NCBI GenBank assembly: GCA_002633005.1
Contig: NMRA01000399.1
Span: 1,187 to 65,186 of the forward strand
DNA length: 64,000 bases
DNA from: Phoronis australis
Taxonomy: Eukaryota > Phoronida > Phoronidae
Direction of reading: 5' to 3'
Shown: piece by piece, positions 35,453 through 48,200 of the stretch
How positions within the stretch are numbered: the stretch's first letter is position 1
How the letters are laid out: the number at the start of each line of letters is the position of its first letter
Position numbers and translations under genes: made by a program
Notes under the pieces: generated by a model
The model's input: only the letters and a program-made list of their open reading frames with translations
Databases searched by the model: none
Told to the model about the DNA's origin: nothing

Positions 35453-35797
35453 GACAGTTTTTCCTCAGCACGTGAGACGATAATGAGTACACCCCAGTAC
35501 GCAGCAACAGCGTGGGATGTTGACTGACTCATAAGCAAAAGCATACGACGACCGAACTTATCACAACCGAGGTAGAACAATGACTGACTCGACTGCTCTC
35601 ACAGTTGGACTATATGAAAACAAATTGGCGCGAAATTCTTGCCTCCCAAAACGTCACTTCCTGAGTAGATGACGAGTAATTAATTAAATTACGAAAAGCA
35701 GTAACTAAGTGAAAAATATGTTTGGGATAATCAACAAACCTTATTTTTGCTAAAAGCAGCTAAAACTGACATGAAAAAAGGTTGCCTTCGTCTTTAA
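35453..35797. mobile_element. Truncated right end of Kolobok-like element (copy A)
   Basis: Matches the last part of the element at 38961-40302: the end of the transposase-derived frame (ETIMSTPQYAATAW), then the terminal repeat ending GGTTGCCTTCGTCTTTAA with TTAA at 35794-35797. Everything to the left of 35453 is missing relative to copy B. Confidence 0.75.
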
Positions 35798-37039
35798 TGT
35801 CAAGGTCGCGAATGTGTGAACTTGGAATACACTAGGAAACTTATCAATTTCACTCAAATAATCATATTGATGTTGATAAAAATTTGCACAATACTACAGC
35901 AAATTATATACTGGGGAACCCAATGGTCGTCCGCCTAAGCATAAAACCGACTTGCTGTTGTACTCACCGAATTATTCCACTTCAAAGTTATGATCTGAAT
36001 AGGATTCAATTTAACTCTCACAGATATACCGCATTCATCGATTCGGAAGTTTTCATTAATTTGTGCCGAGTTATTTCAAATGTGCACTGCCTTCGGCAGC
36101 CATTTTATTGTGACACCTAAGGTCGTCATATGCTGCCCCCTTTTGTAAAAACTGAGAAACATGCAGAAAAAGGCCAACGAAGCAATGAAAATTGCAACAG
36201 CCTGTTTTTATTGACATAAACTCGATTTGAAGCTTTGATGTTGAGCTCTGCACTGTGGTTTCCAATAAAAGCCAATTGGACAACATTTCAATGCAGTTTA
36301 ATGGTGAATGTGTGAGGAAAAAATGTTAAGAACCCAGCGTATTGCATTTATCTGCGGATTTTTCTTTTGGCCTTCTAGATCCTACTAGTGCCTGGGACAA
36401 ACAGATACATTGCATAAACAAACCCTGNGATCCATACAGAACAATAGACACATCACGACAAGCTCAATCGTCGAGCTTCATACAGAACAATAGACACATC
36501 ACGACAAGCTCAATCATCGAGATTCATATAGAACAATAGACACATAATGACAAACTCAATCATCAAACTTCATACAATAACAAACTGCCAGCTGTTACTA
36601 AGCCCAATAACTAACTTTAATATGAGAATGGAGACCAGATTTATAGCAGTAACTGTACAACATTACAAGTTGTTTTTTTCACAGGAGGATTTACACTACT
36701 TATGACTAAATGTAACTGGAAAAAATTCTATAAATTGTTACAAAAACAATCTTTGCCGAGTCAAGTCTAATAATTATGCAATAGAAATACCCAAGCTGTT
36801 GTTCATATATTACATGGAACTTTGCATTACAGCTCAGCACACAAGGATAACGGACATCATTCAATTAACTGTTTTTACAAGGGCTGACAAGCTCAGCATA
36901 CCAGGATAAAAAAATTAATAAAGTTTGCATGGAGACAACTGCACGAGTGAAAAACGCGAACCTGATCGTCTCTTTCTAAACAGCATAACAGCATTTCATT
37001 TTTAAAGCCTCGTTAATAAAGCCCATATTGAATACTAAC

Positions 37040-37136
37040 CTTTGTGTAAACTCACACGTCACATTCTCTTGAGGCAACTTTCCGACTCCGTCAGCAGTCA
37101 CATAGATCTTCATAAACTTACCAGACTGATCCCATG
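37040..37136 (-). CDS. CACYBP: Second copy of CACYBP exon 3
   Basis: Same 97-nt exon and splice sites as 32315-32411. One coding change turns the Asp of WDQSDKF into Gly, and in doing so creates an internal GGTAAGT donor-like site. It is probably the other allele placed in tandem rather than a real second exon. Confidence 0.7.
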
Positions 37137-37841
37137 CTGAATGTATGAAAAAAACATGAATGTATGACGAAACAACCGATAGGACACCTCAGAACTGTTT
37201 ATTATGGTAAGACACAATTTATATAAGTACAATCATTGAACATCACAGAATTGCACAATGTGCGTGAAATCAAAACCCCGACATTTGCAGTCATGCAACA
37301 TTTTGTAAGACAACAGCAATTTTTCACACACAAGAAGAAACGTCCATTGAATGTGTGATTTCATGGTTGAAATTATGAATTTTAAGTTACTCCGTGCATG
37401 AGACCAAAGATTTGCAACTTATGATTTCGACAAAACAAATTTTGAGAATGGTCAACAAGCCAAACATAAAACAGGGTTTTTGAAGACCAAAAAGTGACCA
37501 CTAACAAATAGCTCTAGTGCCTGAAACTGATGTTCTATATTGTGGCTACCAATAACGCTACGCCATGTTCAAGTTGTATACTGTGGCTACCAATATTTTG
37601 TAAACTTCTTGGCATTCACAATACTGTTAAAGGTTTATGAAAAATGAAAAAAAATTTAGAAATTATTTTTGTGCAAGATGTGACTTTACTGAAGCCTCAG
37701 CTGAAATGTGTGAGTTCGACAGTTTCTCTTGGATACTTTCAAACATCGACAGCATGTCCTTCACCCCATATTTAAAACGTTATTTACAAGAAAAAGCTTC
37801 TAAACTTTAGACTGGATTAAGGTGATTCTCAACACACACAC

Positions 37842-38064
37842 CATAGTTCTCAACATTGACCGTGTATGTCTTTGGTACCCTGACTTGAGAACCCTCAGTT
37901 TTGCTCGGTGAGTTCGCCAATGGTTCAGACACTGGCGCTTCCTTCTCCTCTAAGGTCAGAATAGATGTCTGAAGCTTGCGCACCTCCATAGCTAGAATGT
38001 CTCGAACCTTCTCACGTGTCGTTAGGCCCAACAGGCGTTTAAACTCTTCTAGGTCATATTTAAG
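37842..38064 (-). CDS. CACYBP: Second copy of CACYBP exon 2
   Basis: Same 223-nt exon as 35102-35324 with intact splice sites and frame. Two residues differ (Ser to Leu and Ser to Pro in the linker [13 protein letters not shown]). If both copies were truly in one gene, a transcript would repeat the N-terminal and CS-domain exons, which makes an allelic or assembly explanation likelier. Confidence 0.7.
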
Positions 38065-38599
38065 CTGTAACAAGAGAATCTGAATGAGGTTCACAGATCA
38101 GAGGAGTGAGGTTCATAGAAGATCAGAGGAGTGAGGTTCACAGAAGATGAGAGAAATGAGGTTCACAGTTGATTAGAGAAGTGAGGTTCACAGTAAACCA
38201 GATGAGTGAGGTAAGGGATTCACATTTAGGAATGTGAGGCGGTACCCACTCAAGGCATGCTTTGAAATCCAATTTTGCAATCGGAGGAAACATGAACAAA
38301 GTGTATTAGAGCCACTGCGACTAGTAACTGAAATCTTGTGATTTATTGTACGTAGAAAAAATATGAAAAACACACTCGAGACTGAAATCTTACATACTTC
38401 CGAGACTTATGCACCTGTAAAGTAGTGCACCTCTGTAATACTGCCATGTAACCAAAATACAAGTTATTTGATAACAGTAATAATGCATATAGAATGTAGC
38501 AAATACTTGTAGTGTTACGGTTCACAATAGCTTTTTATTTGTGAAATTACTCATTTTGTTGAATAATAAAACATTTTGTGTTTGCCTTGAGGTGCAATA

Positions 38600-38785
38600 G
38601 TCAGGCTGATACAGAATTGACACACATAGCCACTAAACATTGACACACACAGCCACTAAACATTGACACACACAGTCACTAAACATTGACACACACAGTC
38701 ACTAAACATTGACACACACAGTCACTAAACATTGACACACACAGCCACTAAACATTGACACACATAGCCACTAAACATTGGTTTG
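38600..38785. repeat. 23-bp tandem repeat, ~8 copies
   Basis: Unit CATTGACACACACAGCCACT plus AAA, with AGCC/AGTC variants. Present only in copy B of the duplicated block. Confidence 0.85.
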
Positions 38786-38960
38786 AAATTGCACCAAAAC
38801 TTTTGGTACTTACTAAATATAGTTTTCTTAAAACTGTTCTTCATCAATTTCTATCGGGGACTAGCACACGTGCCATTGTTTTATCTGTTTGTGAACCATA
38901 TCGATGTGAAATAAACCTTTACATACTTACTTACTGACGTGCATGAACTTGGAATCCTTC

Positions 38961-40302
38961 TTAAAGGTGAAGGCAACCTTTTTTCATATAACTTTTAGCA
39001 AAAATAAGGTTCGTTGATTATCCCAGACACATTTTTCACTTAATTACAGCTTTTCGTAATTTGATTAATTTTTCGTCCTCTACTCCGGAAGTGATGTTTT
39101 GGGAGGCAAGAGTTTCTCGCCAATTTCTTTTCATTATAGTCTGACTTTGAGAGCTGTCGAGTCAGTCATTGTTCTACCTCGTTTGTGATAAGTTTGGTCG
39201 TCGTTTGCTTTTGTTTACAAGTCAGTCAACATGCCACGCTGTTGCTGCGTGCCGGGATGTACTCATTATCGTCTCACACGCGCTTTGGGTACCTTACGTC
39301 GCTTTCCGAAGGATGACACACTTCGCAGTACTTGGCTAGCTCGTTCATGTGAAGAACACAGCGCTACCCGTTCACGCAACGTACAAAGCGATGGAGGGTT
39401 ACCGAGTGTGTGGCAAGCATTTCCTGCTGTAAGATTATGACAGATATGTAGGTCCCTGCGAAACATCGCCTGAAGAAGGGTACCATACAATCGCTGTTGA
39501 TTCCCCGGCAGTACTTCCCCGGCAGTACTTCCCCGTCGCCAACCCCAGGAAGTGCGTTTTTGAAGCGAGAAGCCTCGCGAGCTGTGGCCACTTTATAGTG
39601 ACTGGAGGCACTTCATCTACTGTCACCCGTGCCTCCGAACATACCCCATTGCGTGCAATTCCGGGAACTAGCAGTGATTCCCCCTGTGCTGTTGTCTGTA
39701 GCCAAGAGCCTGTAAGCAGCCCTGCAGCAATGTTGAGTAGTGGGAGTGAATACAGGCCCAGTTTGACACCCAGTGAAGACGACAGTTCATCATCCAGTGA
39801 ACAGATCGGTGAGCCTAAGTTTGATAAGTTTATTGTGGACTTATGTATTGGAGCTATTTGGAAGGTGCCAGGTGTGTGGCGAGGGAGTCATACGGCGGGA
39901 TGTAAGCAGTTTGGGTGCTCAGATCACCCTCCAGTGGGAGTGTGACGCGGGACACTCGGGCAAGTGGGACAGTTTTTCCTCAGCACGTGAGACGATAATG
40001 AGTACACCCCAGTACGCAGCAACAGCGTGGCATGTTGACTGACTCATAAGCAAAAGCATACGACGACCGAACTTATCACAACCGAGGTAGAACAATGACT
40101 GACTCAACTGCTCTCACAGTCAGACTATATGAAAACAAATTGGCGCGAAATTCTTGCCTCCCAAAACGTCACTTCCTGAGTAGATGTCGAGTAATTAATT
40201 AAATTACGATAAGCAGTAACTAAGTGAAAAATATGTTTGGGATAATCAACGAACCTTATTTTTGCTAAAACTGACATGAAAAAAGGTTGCCTTCGTCTTT
40301 AA
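38961..40302 (+). mobile_element. Kolobok-like DNA transposon, ~1.34 kb, TTAA ends
   Basis: The left end reads TTAAAGGTGAAGGCAACC and the right end is its near complement GGTTGCCTTCGTCTTTAA. Inverted repeats of about 250 bp extend inward (38961-39215 and 40050-40302). TTAA target sites and a THAP-domain transposase define the Kolobok superfamily, and both are present. The element is much shorter than an autonomous Kolobok and its coding region is broken. Related solo ends lie at 6385-6656 and 35453-35797. Confidence 0.75.
39231..40042 (+). pseudogene. Broken THAP transposase of the Kolobok-like element
   Basis: It begins MPRCCCVPGCTHYRL with TLRRFPKDDTLRSTWLA, a THAP zinc-finger start (Cys pair, FPKD, Trp). 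The frame is then lost and resumes as SGSEYRPSLTPSEDDSSSSS and, after a further shift, FGRCQVCGEGVIRRDVSSLG, ECDAGHSGKWDS. This Cys-x2-Cys...Cys-x2-Gly-His-x3-Trp zinc-ribbon-like module follows the THAP domain in many animal transposase proteins. The catalytic core beyond is missing. At least two frameshifts and a large 3' deletion make it non-functional. Confidence 0.7.
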
Positions 40303-40559
40303 TGTCAAGGTCGCGAATGTGTGAACTTGGAATACACTAGGAAACTTATAAATTTCACTCAAATAATCACATTGATGTTGATAAAAATTTGCACAATACT
40401 ACAGCAAATTATATACTGGGGAACCCAATGTTCGTCCGCCTAAGCATAAAACCGACTTGCTGTTGTACTCACCGAATTATTCCACTTCAAAGTTATGATC
40501 TGAATAGGATTCGATTTAACTCTCACAGATATACCGCATTCATCGANCCTTCGGTCACA

Positions 40560-41170
40560 GCCAGCTGGCTGGCTTTCAGTTCACTTTGTTTTGATTATGC
40601 CTAGTTGACCCAGACTGACCCAGCCAGCACTGTTCTACTGTAGACTGGACCGTCATGTGGCGCCATCTATCGTTCTTTATTGTAGTTGATTGTATGCTCT
40701 CTATTTGATTTCGTCGCTAGTCACATGAACGTTATCGTGTTTGCCAAACTACCATTTTAGATAGAGTTTTGAACGGGCTTTCAGATGATAATTTCCATTT
40801 TGCGCTACGACGTCTACTTTTTGAATTATTCGAGATTTTCGGATACCGTTGTTCCTTCGATCACGTATGCACTCAGCTGGCTGGCTTTCAGTTCACTTTG
40901 TTTTGGTTATGTCTGCACAAGTTAACAGAGAGTTGTGACCCCGACTGACCCAGGTAGCACTGTCGTACTGTAGACTGGAATTCCAGGCGAAATACTATTG
41001 TAAACATAACTTTGCTCTGCAGACTGTCACATAGTGCCACCTATTTTGGATTGCGGGAACAAAGCATGGTTCGTCCGTCATGTTGCGCTATCTATTGTTC
41101 TTTATTGTAGTTCATTATAGGCTCTCTATTTGATTTCTTCGCTAGTCACATGAATGTTACCGTGTTATTC
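40560..41170 (+). repeat. Diverged direct duplication
   Basis: CAGCTGGCTGGCTTTCAGTT at about 40561 recurs at about 40874. Both are followed by CTGTAGACTGGA and by TCTATCGTTCTTTATTGTAG / TCTATTGTTCTTTATTGTAG and CGCTAGTCACATGAA. The second copy carries extra sequence. No coding content is seen. Confidence 0.6.
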
Positions 41171-42281
41171 ATTATTGTCGCCTTGATCGTCATGATTGTC
41201 GTTGTCCTCCCCATTGTCGTCTTTCGATTAATTCCGCCAAGTGTCGCTCCTCCGAGCGCTCTCGTTTATCTCTTGATTACTTGGCCAAATTAGATAGAAA
41301 CAAAACCTACGTCAACGATGTAAATATGGAGTAGCTTAAAAGTTGTCAAATGTTTCCAAAAACGAGTTTTGTGGCGAAAATGAGCCCACAGGCACAGCAA
41401 ACTGACACTTACTGACTTACTAGACAGTTTTAGGGGGAGCCCAAGGGTTAGCGAGGGCCTAGTGAGGTATGAGACATTTTTGTGTATTTTTGGAATGATA
41501 ATAACCTGAGGAATCGAACAACAGGTCAACCAAAATCTTCTGAGTAGGTCAATGTCGTCATCGTCATGTTGTGTACGTACATTGAATATTGAATAGTTCA
41601 CGCCATCTTGGGACGGGTCGAGAATCGAGATTAATCAGGATTTCAAGTTCACACACTGCATAAAAATGGCCCGGTAAGCTGGCATGATAATCCATTCAAT
41701 CAAGGGTAACATTTCTACGAACCTCTCGCACATTTGCCATTATCTCAGGACTAAATGCGCTCCACACTGCTCAATGATCAAACACTAGTACAGTAAGCAG
41801 GTAAACCCTCCTTTCGTTTGAGCTTCCCGAAACTTCCACATGTGTTTCAAAGAAATAAAGGAGTTCTGTTTTAGTATAGATTCGTATTTTTCAAATAAAG
41901 ATATTTTTGTCTCAAGGAGCTAAAGATGATAATTTTAAATACAAGTTCAAAATGCAGACTTCACATATTTTCGAAAATGATCAATTTGGAAAAAACATAC
42001 AGTTCAAGAAAGGATCTTTTTCGAACACTTTGGTCTATTAACCTGCGCACTCAAGATCTACGCATGGAGGAAGCGGATGTTGTTCACTGATGGCACATGT
42101 CTCATGTGCAAAGATCCGACGTTGGAAGATGTTCGTTAATACTCTAGTTCTCGCAAGTATTTTCCCGGCTCTAACTCTTATTGAATGAACAACGAGGATC
42201 GGAAATTTTCCATTGAAATCTCTGGCCTGAGTGCTAGAAACGTGTTTCGTGCGATATTACTTTCCGTTACGCTGCTACATC

Positions 42282-45200
42282 ATGTCTCAGTCGCGGAATT
42301 TGCGCGAGTCGATAATGCTCGACAATGACTTTTTCAAGAGCGTCATAGACACTATACCTGCAATGCAATATTTTGACAGTGATACAAAAGAGAAGATAAA
42401 GCAGAAAAGAAACAAGCACATGGATGAGAAAGTACAAGGTATCGTGTCAGTTATAGTTCGCAGAAGTTTGTTAAATCATACGTCGGATATAGCGGTCCCT
42501 GCCAGTTTCATCCACTGAATAAATTGGCCTAGGTCAGGACCAATTGCCATGCAATAGCATTAGACAGCAGTCCCCACTTCAGAATTTAGTGAACGTACGT
42601 TGTGGGTTAGGCAATGACCATTGCCTCTGTTGGCCCGACCAGAGGCGATGCAGCTCCTGTAGGCACTCCATACGCCGGAAGCTTTTCGGCGAATTATGCC
42701 TCACACCGACTAAAACATCAAAGTCACGTTGTTATAAATACCTTTTGCACATAGAGGAACACCTTGGGAGGTTGTCGATGTGTTTAATTCCTTCCAACTC
42801 GAACAAATACTCCTGTTATCAAACTTCTTCTTCGAGCAGTCCGTATTTCAGTTCCCAAAACCGTGAACTCACCATTTTCACTCGACGCACGCCAAGAGAT
42901 AGGACCTCATTCATTTAACCAGGCCGAAGGTCAGAAGTTGCGGTCCTACCGGCGGACTTTGAAAGCTGAAGTCCCCGCACTCTGCGTACATGCTGTCGGG
43001 AACCTGCCGTGCATTTGCCGTGTTGTTAAACATTAAAATGTCAAATATTTGCATAAATACTATTAAATGTTGTATCAGCAACATTTATTTTTATCAAATA
43101 CAAACAATAATTCATTGAAATATAATCAGTTTCAAGTATTGCCAATTAAAGACAAGTAGTGGTGGCATTTTGGAAACGAACATTTGACTGACAAGACCGC
43201 AGTGGCTGACCTTTGACCTATTTAAAGATTGAGGCCAGGCATGGTCCACTGCATTATCAAATCGTAGCATCAGTGGTTAAGGTCCTCAATCCCTCGATGT
43301 TGGGGCTGAATATCGTATACTCATTCCCTTCTGAAAAATAGTGAAAAGTCAAGTGATTGAAAATTCCCCTCCAGATTTGAATCACTTGTAACTCTTACAG
43401 TTGACAACTTGAAAGAGCACAATGGCTACAGAGCCTGTGAGCTGGGCCTGCAACAGGATGGGAGTCGTATTGATGGTTATCGGGTAATAGAATTTTCCCC
43501 TCACCTTGAAATATTACCCTCTCAGAAGGCATAGACACCTTTCCTGTTGGATGTATGAGGGCCCTGGTGGTATATATAGACTTTCCATTCAACGACACCC
43601 GCATATAGTGGAATTTTCNAAAATAAAGGGCTAATTATCGCTCTTCAAACGTTCATAAAAAGTCAACGGCTCAACGGAATTTGTTAATTTTTTTTGTTTG
43701 AATCTGTTTTGCATGTTTTTTAAATCAATGCATTTTTAAATATTAAATAAGAATTTGAATTTTTTTGTCACGTCCCTACTATAGGCACTCCATACGCCAG
43801 AAGCCTTTCGGCGAATTATGCCTCACACCGACTAAAACATCAAAGTCACATTGTTATAAATGCCTTTTGCGCATAGAGGAACACCTTGGGAGGTTGTCGA
43901 TGTGTTTAATTCCTTCCAACTCGAACAAATACTCCCGTTATCAAACTTCTTCGAGCAGTCCGTATTTCAGTTCCCAAAACCGTGAACTCGCCATTTTCAC
44001 TCGACGCACGCCAAGAGATAGGCCCTCATTCATTTAACCAGGCCGAAGGTCAGAAGTTGCGGTCCTACCGGCGGACTTTGAAAGCTGAAGTCCCCGCCCT
44101 CTGCGTACATGCTGCCGGGAACCTGCCGTGCATTTGCCGTGTTGTTAAACATTAAAATGTCGAAATATTTACATAAATACTATTAAATGTTGTATCAGCA
44201 GCATTTATTTTTATCAAATACAAACAATAATTCATTAAAATACAATCAGTTTCAAGTATTGCCAATTAAAGACAAGTAGTGGTGGCATTTTGGAAACGAA
44301 CATTTAACTGACAAGACCGAAGTGGCTGACCTTTGACCTATTTAAAGATTGAGGCCAGGCATGGTCCACTGCATTATCAAATCGTAGCATCAGTGGTTAA
44401 GGTCCTCAATCCCTCGATGTTGGGGCCAAATATCGTATACTCATTCCCTTCTGAAAAATAGTGAAAAATCAAGTGATTGAAAATTCCCCTCGAGATTTGA
44501 ATCACTTGTAACTCTTACAGATGACAACTTGAAAGAGCACAATGGCTACAGAGCCTGTGAGCTGGGCCTACAACAGGATGGGAGTCGTATTGATGGTTAT
44601 CGGGTAGTAGAATTTTCCCCTCACCTTGAAATATTACCCTCTCAGAAGGCATAGACACCTTTCCTGTTGGATGTATGAGGGCCCTGGTGGTAGATATAGA
44701 CTTTCCATTCAACGACAACCGCATATAGTGGAATTTTCCCATCAGTGACCCTCACCGTCTTGCTTTAGGAGAGTCATGACCCCCATCAGCCCACTGAGCT
44801 CCTGTGTTCATCTTTGAGTCATAGTTACAAGTAGAAAATTCATCTGTCCAGTGTTGGTGTTGAACATGGGTTGCCAACGTATGAGTTTAGCATCCAAACT
44901 GATTGTATAGAGAATAACTGACCATTAGGAAGGATTTGAATTTAGGTGCATCACAACAGCGCGCAAACTCACCATGATAACTTTTCTTCTTCTGTTGTGT
45001 TAAACTTGCTTAGTTCGTCTACATTGTATCTGAAAGAAAGGAAGTTCATTGGCCATGCATTGAATCGCTTACCTGTTAAGTGTTGCATAGTGTCAATGAC
45101 CACATAGGAAAAATCCCATCGCTTCTATTTGAAGTTGTTGTTTGCACAGCGACACTGTTACATGACCGCCACCACTGCAACAGATACGTAAAGGTACAAC

Positions 45201-48200
45201 ACTTCACACCAGAATTTCAAAAATGACCAGTTTCAGTTGTCCGGATCTAACATGCAGGACATTGTCAAGAGAAAGAATAATTATCTATTATTGGTTGACC
45301 CCGTGTTTTTTGGAAATTTATGCAGATTTGGGTTTCATGTGGACGCATGAAGTTGGGCAGGGTGCTCAACTGAAATTGTGGGTGGAAGCATAGTACTTTT
45401 CTGGCAGAAGACTTGGATCTCTGATTATAACAAAGTGAATGAAAGATGGCCTGTTTTCATAAAATTTGGTTAGCTCCCAGCCTCCCAAAGGACCAACGGT
45501 ATCTGTGAATATGTAATACGTGTCAGTTTTAACCATATTGCCAAAACAAGTACTGGTCAGTAGTAGATGCAGTGTTCTCCATGACCTGTTTTGACTCGAC
45601 ACGGTAACAAGTTTGGATTTTGCCGCGTCGAGTTTGGGGAAAGTGCTTCGAGTTTGGGGAAAGTGCTTCGAGTTTGGGGAAAGTATGTCACGTTTAAAAA
45701 TTGCGGCGCCAGGTTTAAACCTTTGGCTGGCTTGGTGCTTCAGCCCTCAGCATCTAATCAAGAGTCTGATTTTAACATACTTCACTTCACTAAGAGGCAG
45801 TTGATAGTACCGTATTCGCCGTAATAAGGCGCCCGGGGCGCTTAGTAAAATTTCGTTTCAAGGGTCAGGCGCTTATTGAATATTTTTACCGAAGGAGGTT
45901 GAAACCCGGTCTCTAAAACGCGAGAAATCGAAGCTAGGATTCATCAAATTTGCGCTACGTGATGTATCTGTAGCTTATGACAGACTTTCTACAAAACTGT
46001 GGCGCATTGCTTTCAAATTTCTTTGTTAAATTACGATCACTTTACATAAAATTCTCCTGAAATCCCACGGCGAAAACTCACCGATGCGCCGCTGCCTCAC
46101 GATCGTCAACAGGACAGCTTGAGTAAAAATATAGTTTCGACTCAACAAATTGCCTGAAATCCTCACTTAAGTTTTCCAAATTGCGTCCCTAAGATTTTAA
46201 GTTCCTATGAATGCATTAAATAAGTGATTAATAAGGCAATCCCTCTTAAAAATAACGCTACAGTTTTTATGGTGTTAGAAACTTTCTGAAATTAGTGCCA
46301 ATGTTTATTTCTTGCCAATATGCTATCCGTGTAGTTTCGTGGATAGTTCCCCAAGACTAATGTCTGCGATGACAAGTGACAGCTATGTAGCACGCGCTTC
46401 CTGGCTGCATGCTTTTAACAACAAGTTTTTTATTCGTGAGACAGTCGTCAGCTGAATGGGCACCTCGAACAATTCGCGATTTTCATGTGTAGGCCCTACA
46501 AAGTGTCAAAAAGTAGGTCACACGTGACTAGTTCAGTGTACATTTTTTGACACGTATATAAGTACCTCCGGTGGAGATGTTAAGGCTAGACGGTGTTGAC
46601 TACTGATACTGAACTCTAGAAATTTGTGTAGAGTTTGGAATTGGTATTGTGGAGAACACTGAGATAGGGAACATAGGGAAAGGATATCTCTGACCCAAAC
46701 AAAGGTTACGACAATCTACTGTTCACAATCGCATTGCGCTCTTTGTCATGTAACCCAACTCCAACTGTGTGGTAACAACACACTTCTTTCATTAACAAAT
46801 TTCCCTCTTCACCCTTTGAGTTCTTATGCTGTCAACAGTCATATTTTTTAATTTATGTTTTTGCATTATTGCAGAGATTGAGAAAGGACGCCAGACAAGC
46901 TTGGATTGGTCTGACAAAGCCAAGCTGAAACGGGCCCGTTTTGATCCAAAGGAGAACGCTACAGTGTCGCAAGTACAGAGCCAACTCGAGTCAGAAAGAG
47001 GTTTGTAGGTCAAGGGTCAACCATGTCTCATAAGAGCTGCTCAGTTGTGGTAGTACTATTTCATAAAATTCTGTAAGGTCACAAGGCTCGGCACTGGCAG
47101 CTGTAAATACAGCGAGAAGTCACAAGGCTCAGCACTGGCAGATGTACATACAGTGAGAGGTCACAAAGCTCGGCACTGGCAGCTGTAAATACAGTGAGAG
47201 GTCGTTATCATGAAGTGGCGTTGTAACTAGGAATGGTGCAAGGAGCTGTCAATCAATGTCTGACTTCACTCCTGTAAAACAAATTCAATTCTTGACAACA
47301 CAATCTTCAAAGCCTTTTCGTGTGCCTAATTGTGGAGCTTAGGCGCATTGCCCATACCTGAAATAAACGAGTGGGAAAATCTTTCGAAAAAACGCATTAT
47401 TTTTGGTATGGGTGCATGCGTTTACATGCAGGGTTTTGCGGGAGTTGTTTTTGTTTAAACTAAAATGATTCTCATGACAAAATCCATTTACAGTGAAGTT
47501 ATATTTGAAAGTTAAATCTTGACCATAACAATATTTATCAGAACTTATCAAACTTCGCATTCTTGTCATCAGAAATGAATGATATGGAAATTAACATACC
47601 CGACCATGATCACTGTGCCAGTAAATGTATGTCGCACTTAAGTCATCAAAATGACCACATGTAAGTCCTCACTCGGACAAGTTGTCGCTTTTTTCGGGTC
47701 TCGTACGTGATGAGTTAAGGAAGTTCACTTGTACATTCAGTATTGGCTATACGTTATTTGATGTTCAAATCATTACGTCTTTAATATGTATCAGAATATC
47801 GTATAAAATGTCAAAATTCTGTTTTCCATCATTACTGGTTGTAGGCAATCCTGACTTGTCATTTGACTGTTTGGTTGAATTGCACTTACTGCACTGTAAG
47901 GAGAATCTGGGTCATGTCTGGGGGGGGTACTCCGTCATTTTGTTGGGGGGTACTCCGTCATTTTGTCTGTTTATTTTAGAAGTATATATTTTATTTTATT
48001 TTAATTATTTAAACTTCTTTAAAAGACTGGGTGACCACTTCAGTGAGTACACTTATTTTCAAATGGGTCCAGTTGGAAATAGAGGAAGTACAATACAGAG
48101 AGCTATGTACACTTAGATTGAAAAGATTAGTATATAAAATGAAATACTAGTTAATGTGTACAATCAGATGAATAAATAAGTAAAATAATGATGAGCTGAG

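Larger units (their letters stand above)
31741..40546. repeat. Tandem near-identical block (probable uncollapsed haplotypes)
   Basis: Copy A is 31741-36045 and copy B is 36429-40546. They match almost base for base through CACYBP exons 3 and 2 and their flanks, including 35820-36045 against 40320-40546. They differ by a 1984-bp insertion in A (32527-34510) and about 1.8 kb present only in B (about 38165-39965). Single N joins sit at 36428 and 40547, exactly where copy B begins and ends. Confidence 0.8.

Noticed and set aside
41290-41601. Minus-strand 103-codon frame considered as the missing CACYBP exon 1
   Set aside because: It lacks an ATG in good context and does not resemble the short CACYBP N-terminus; the nearby ATGGCG is followed at once by a stop.
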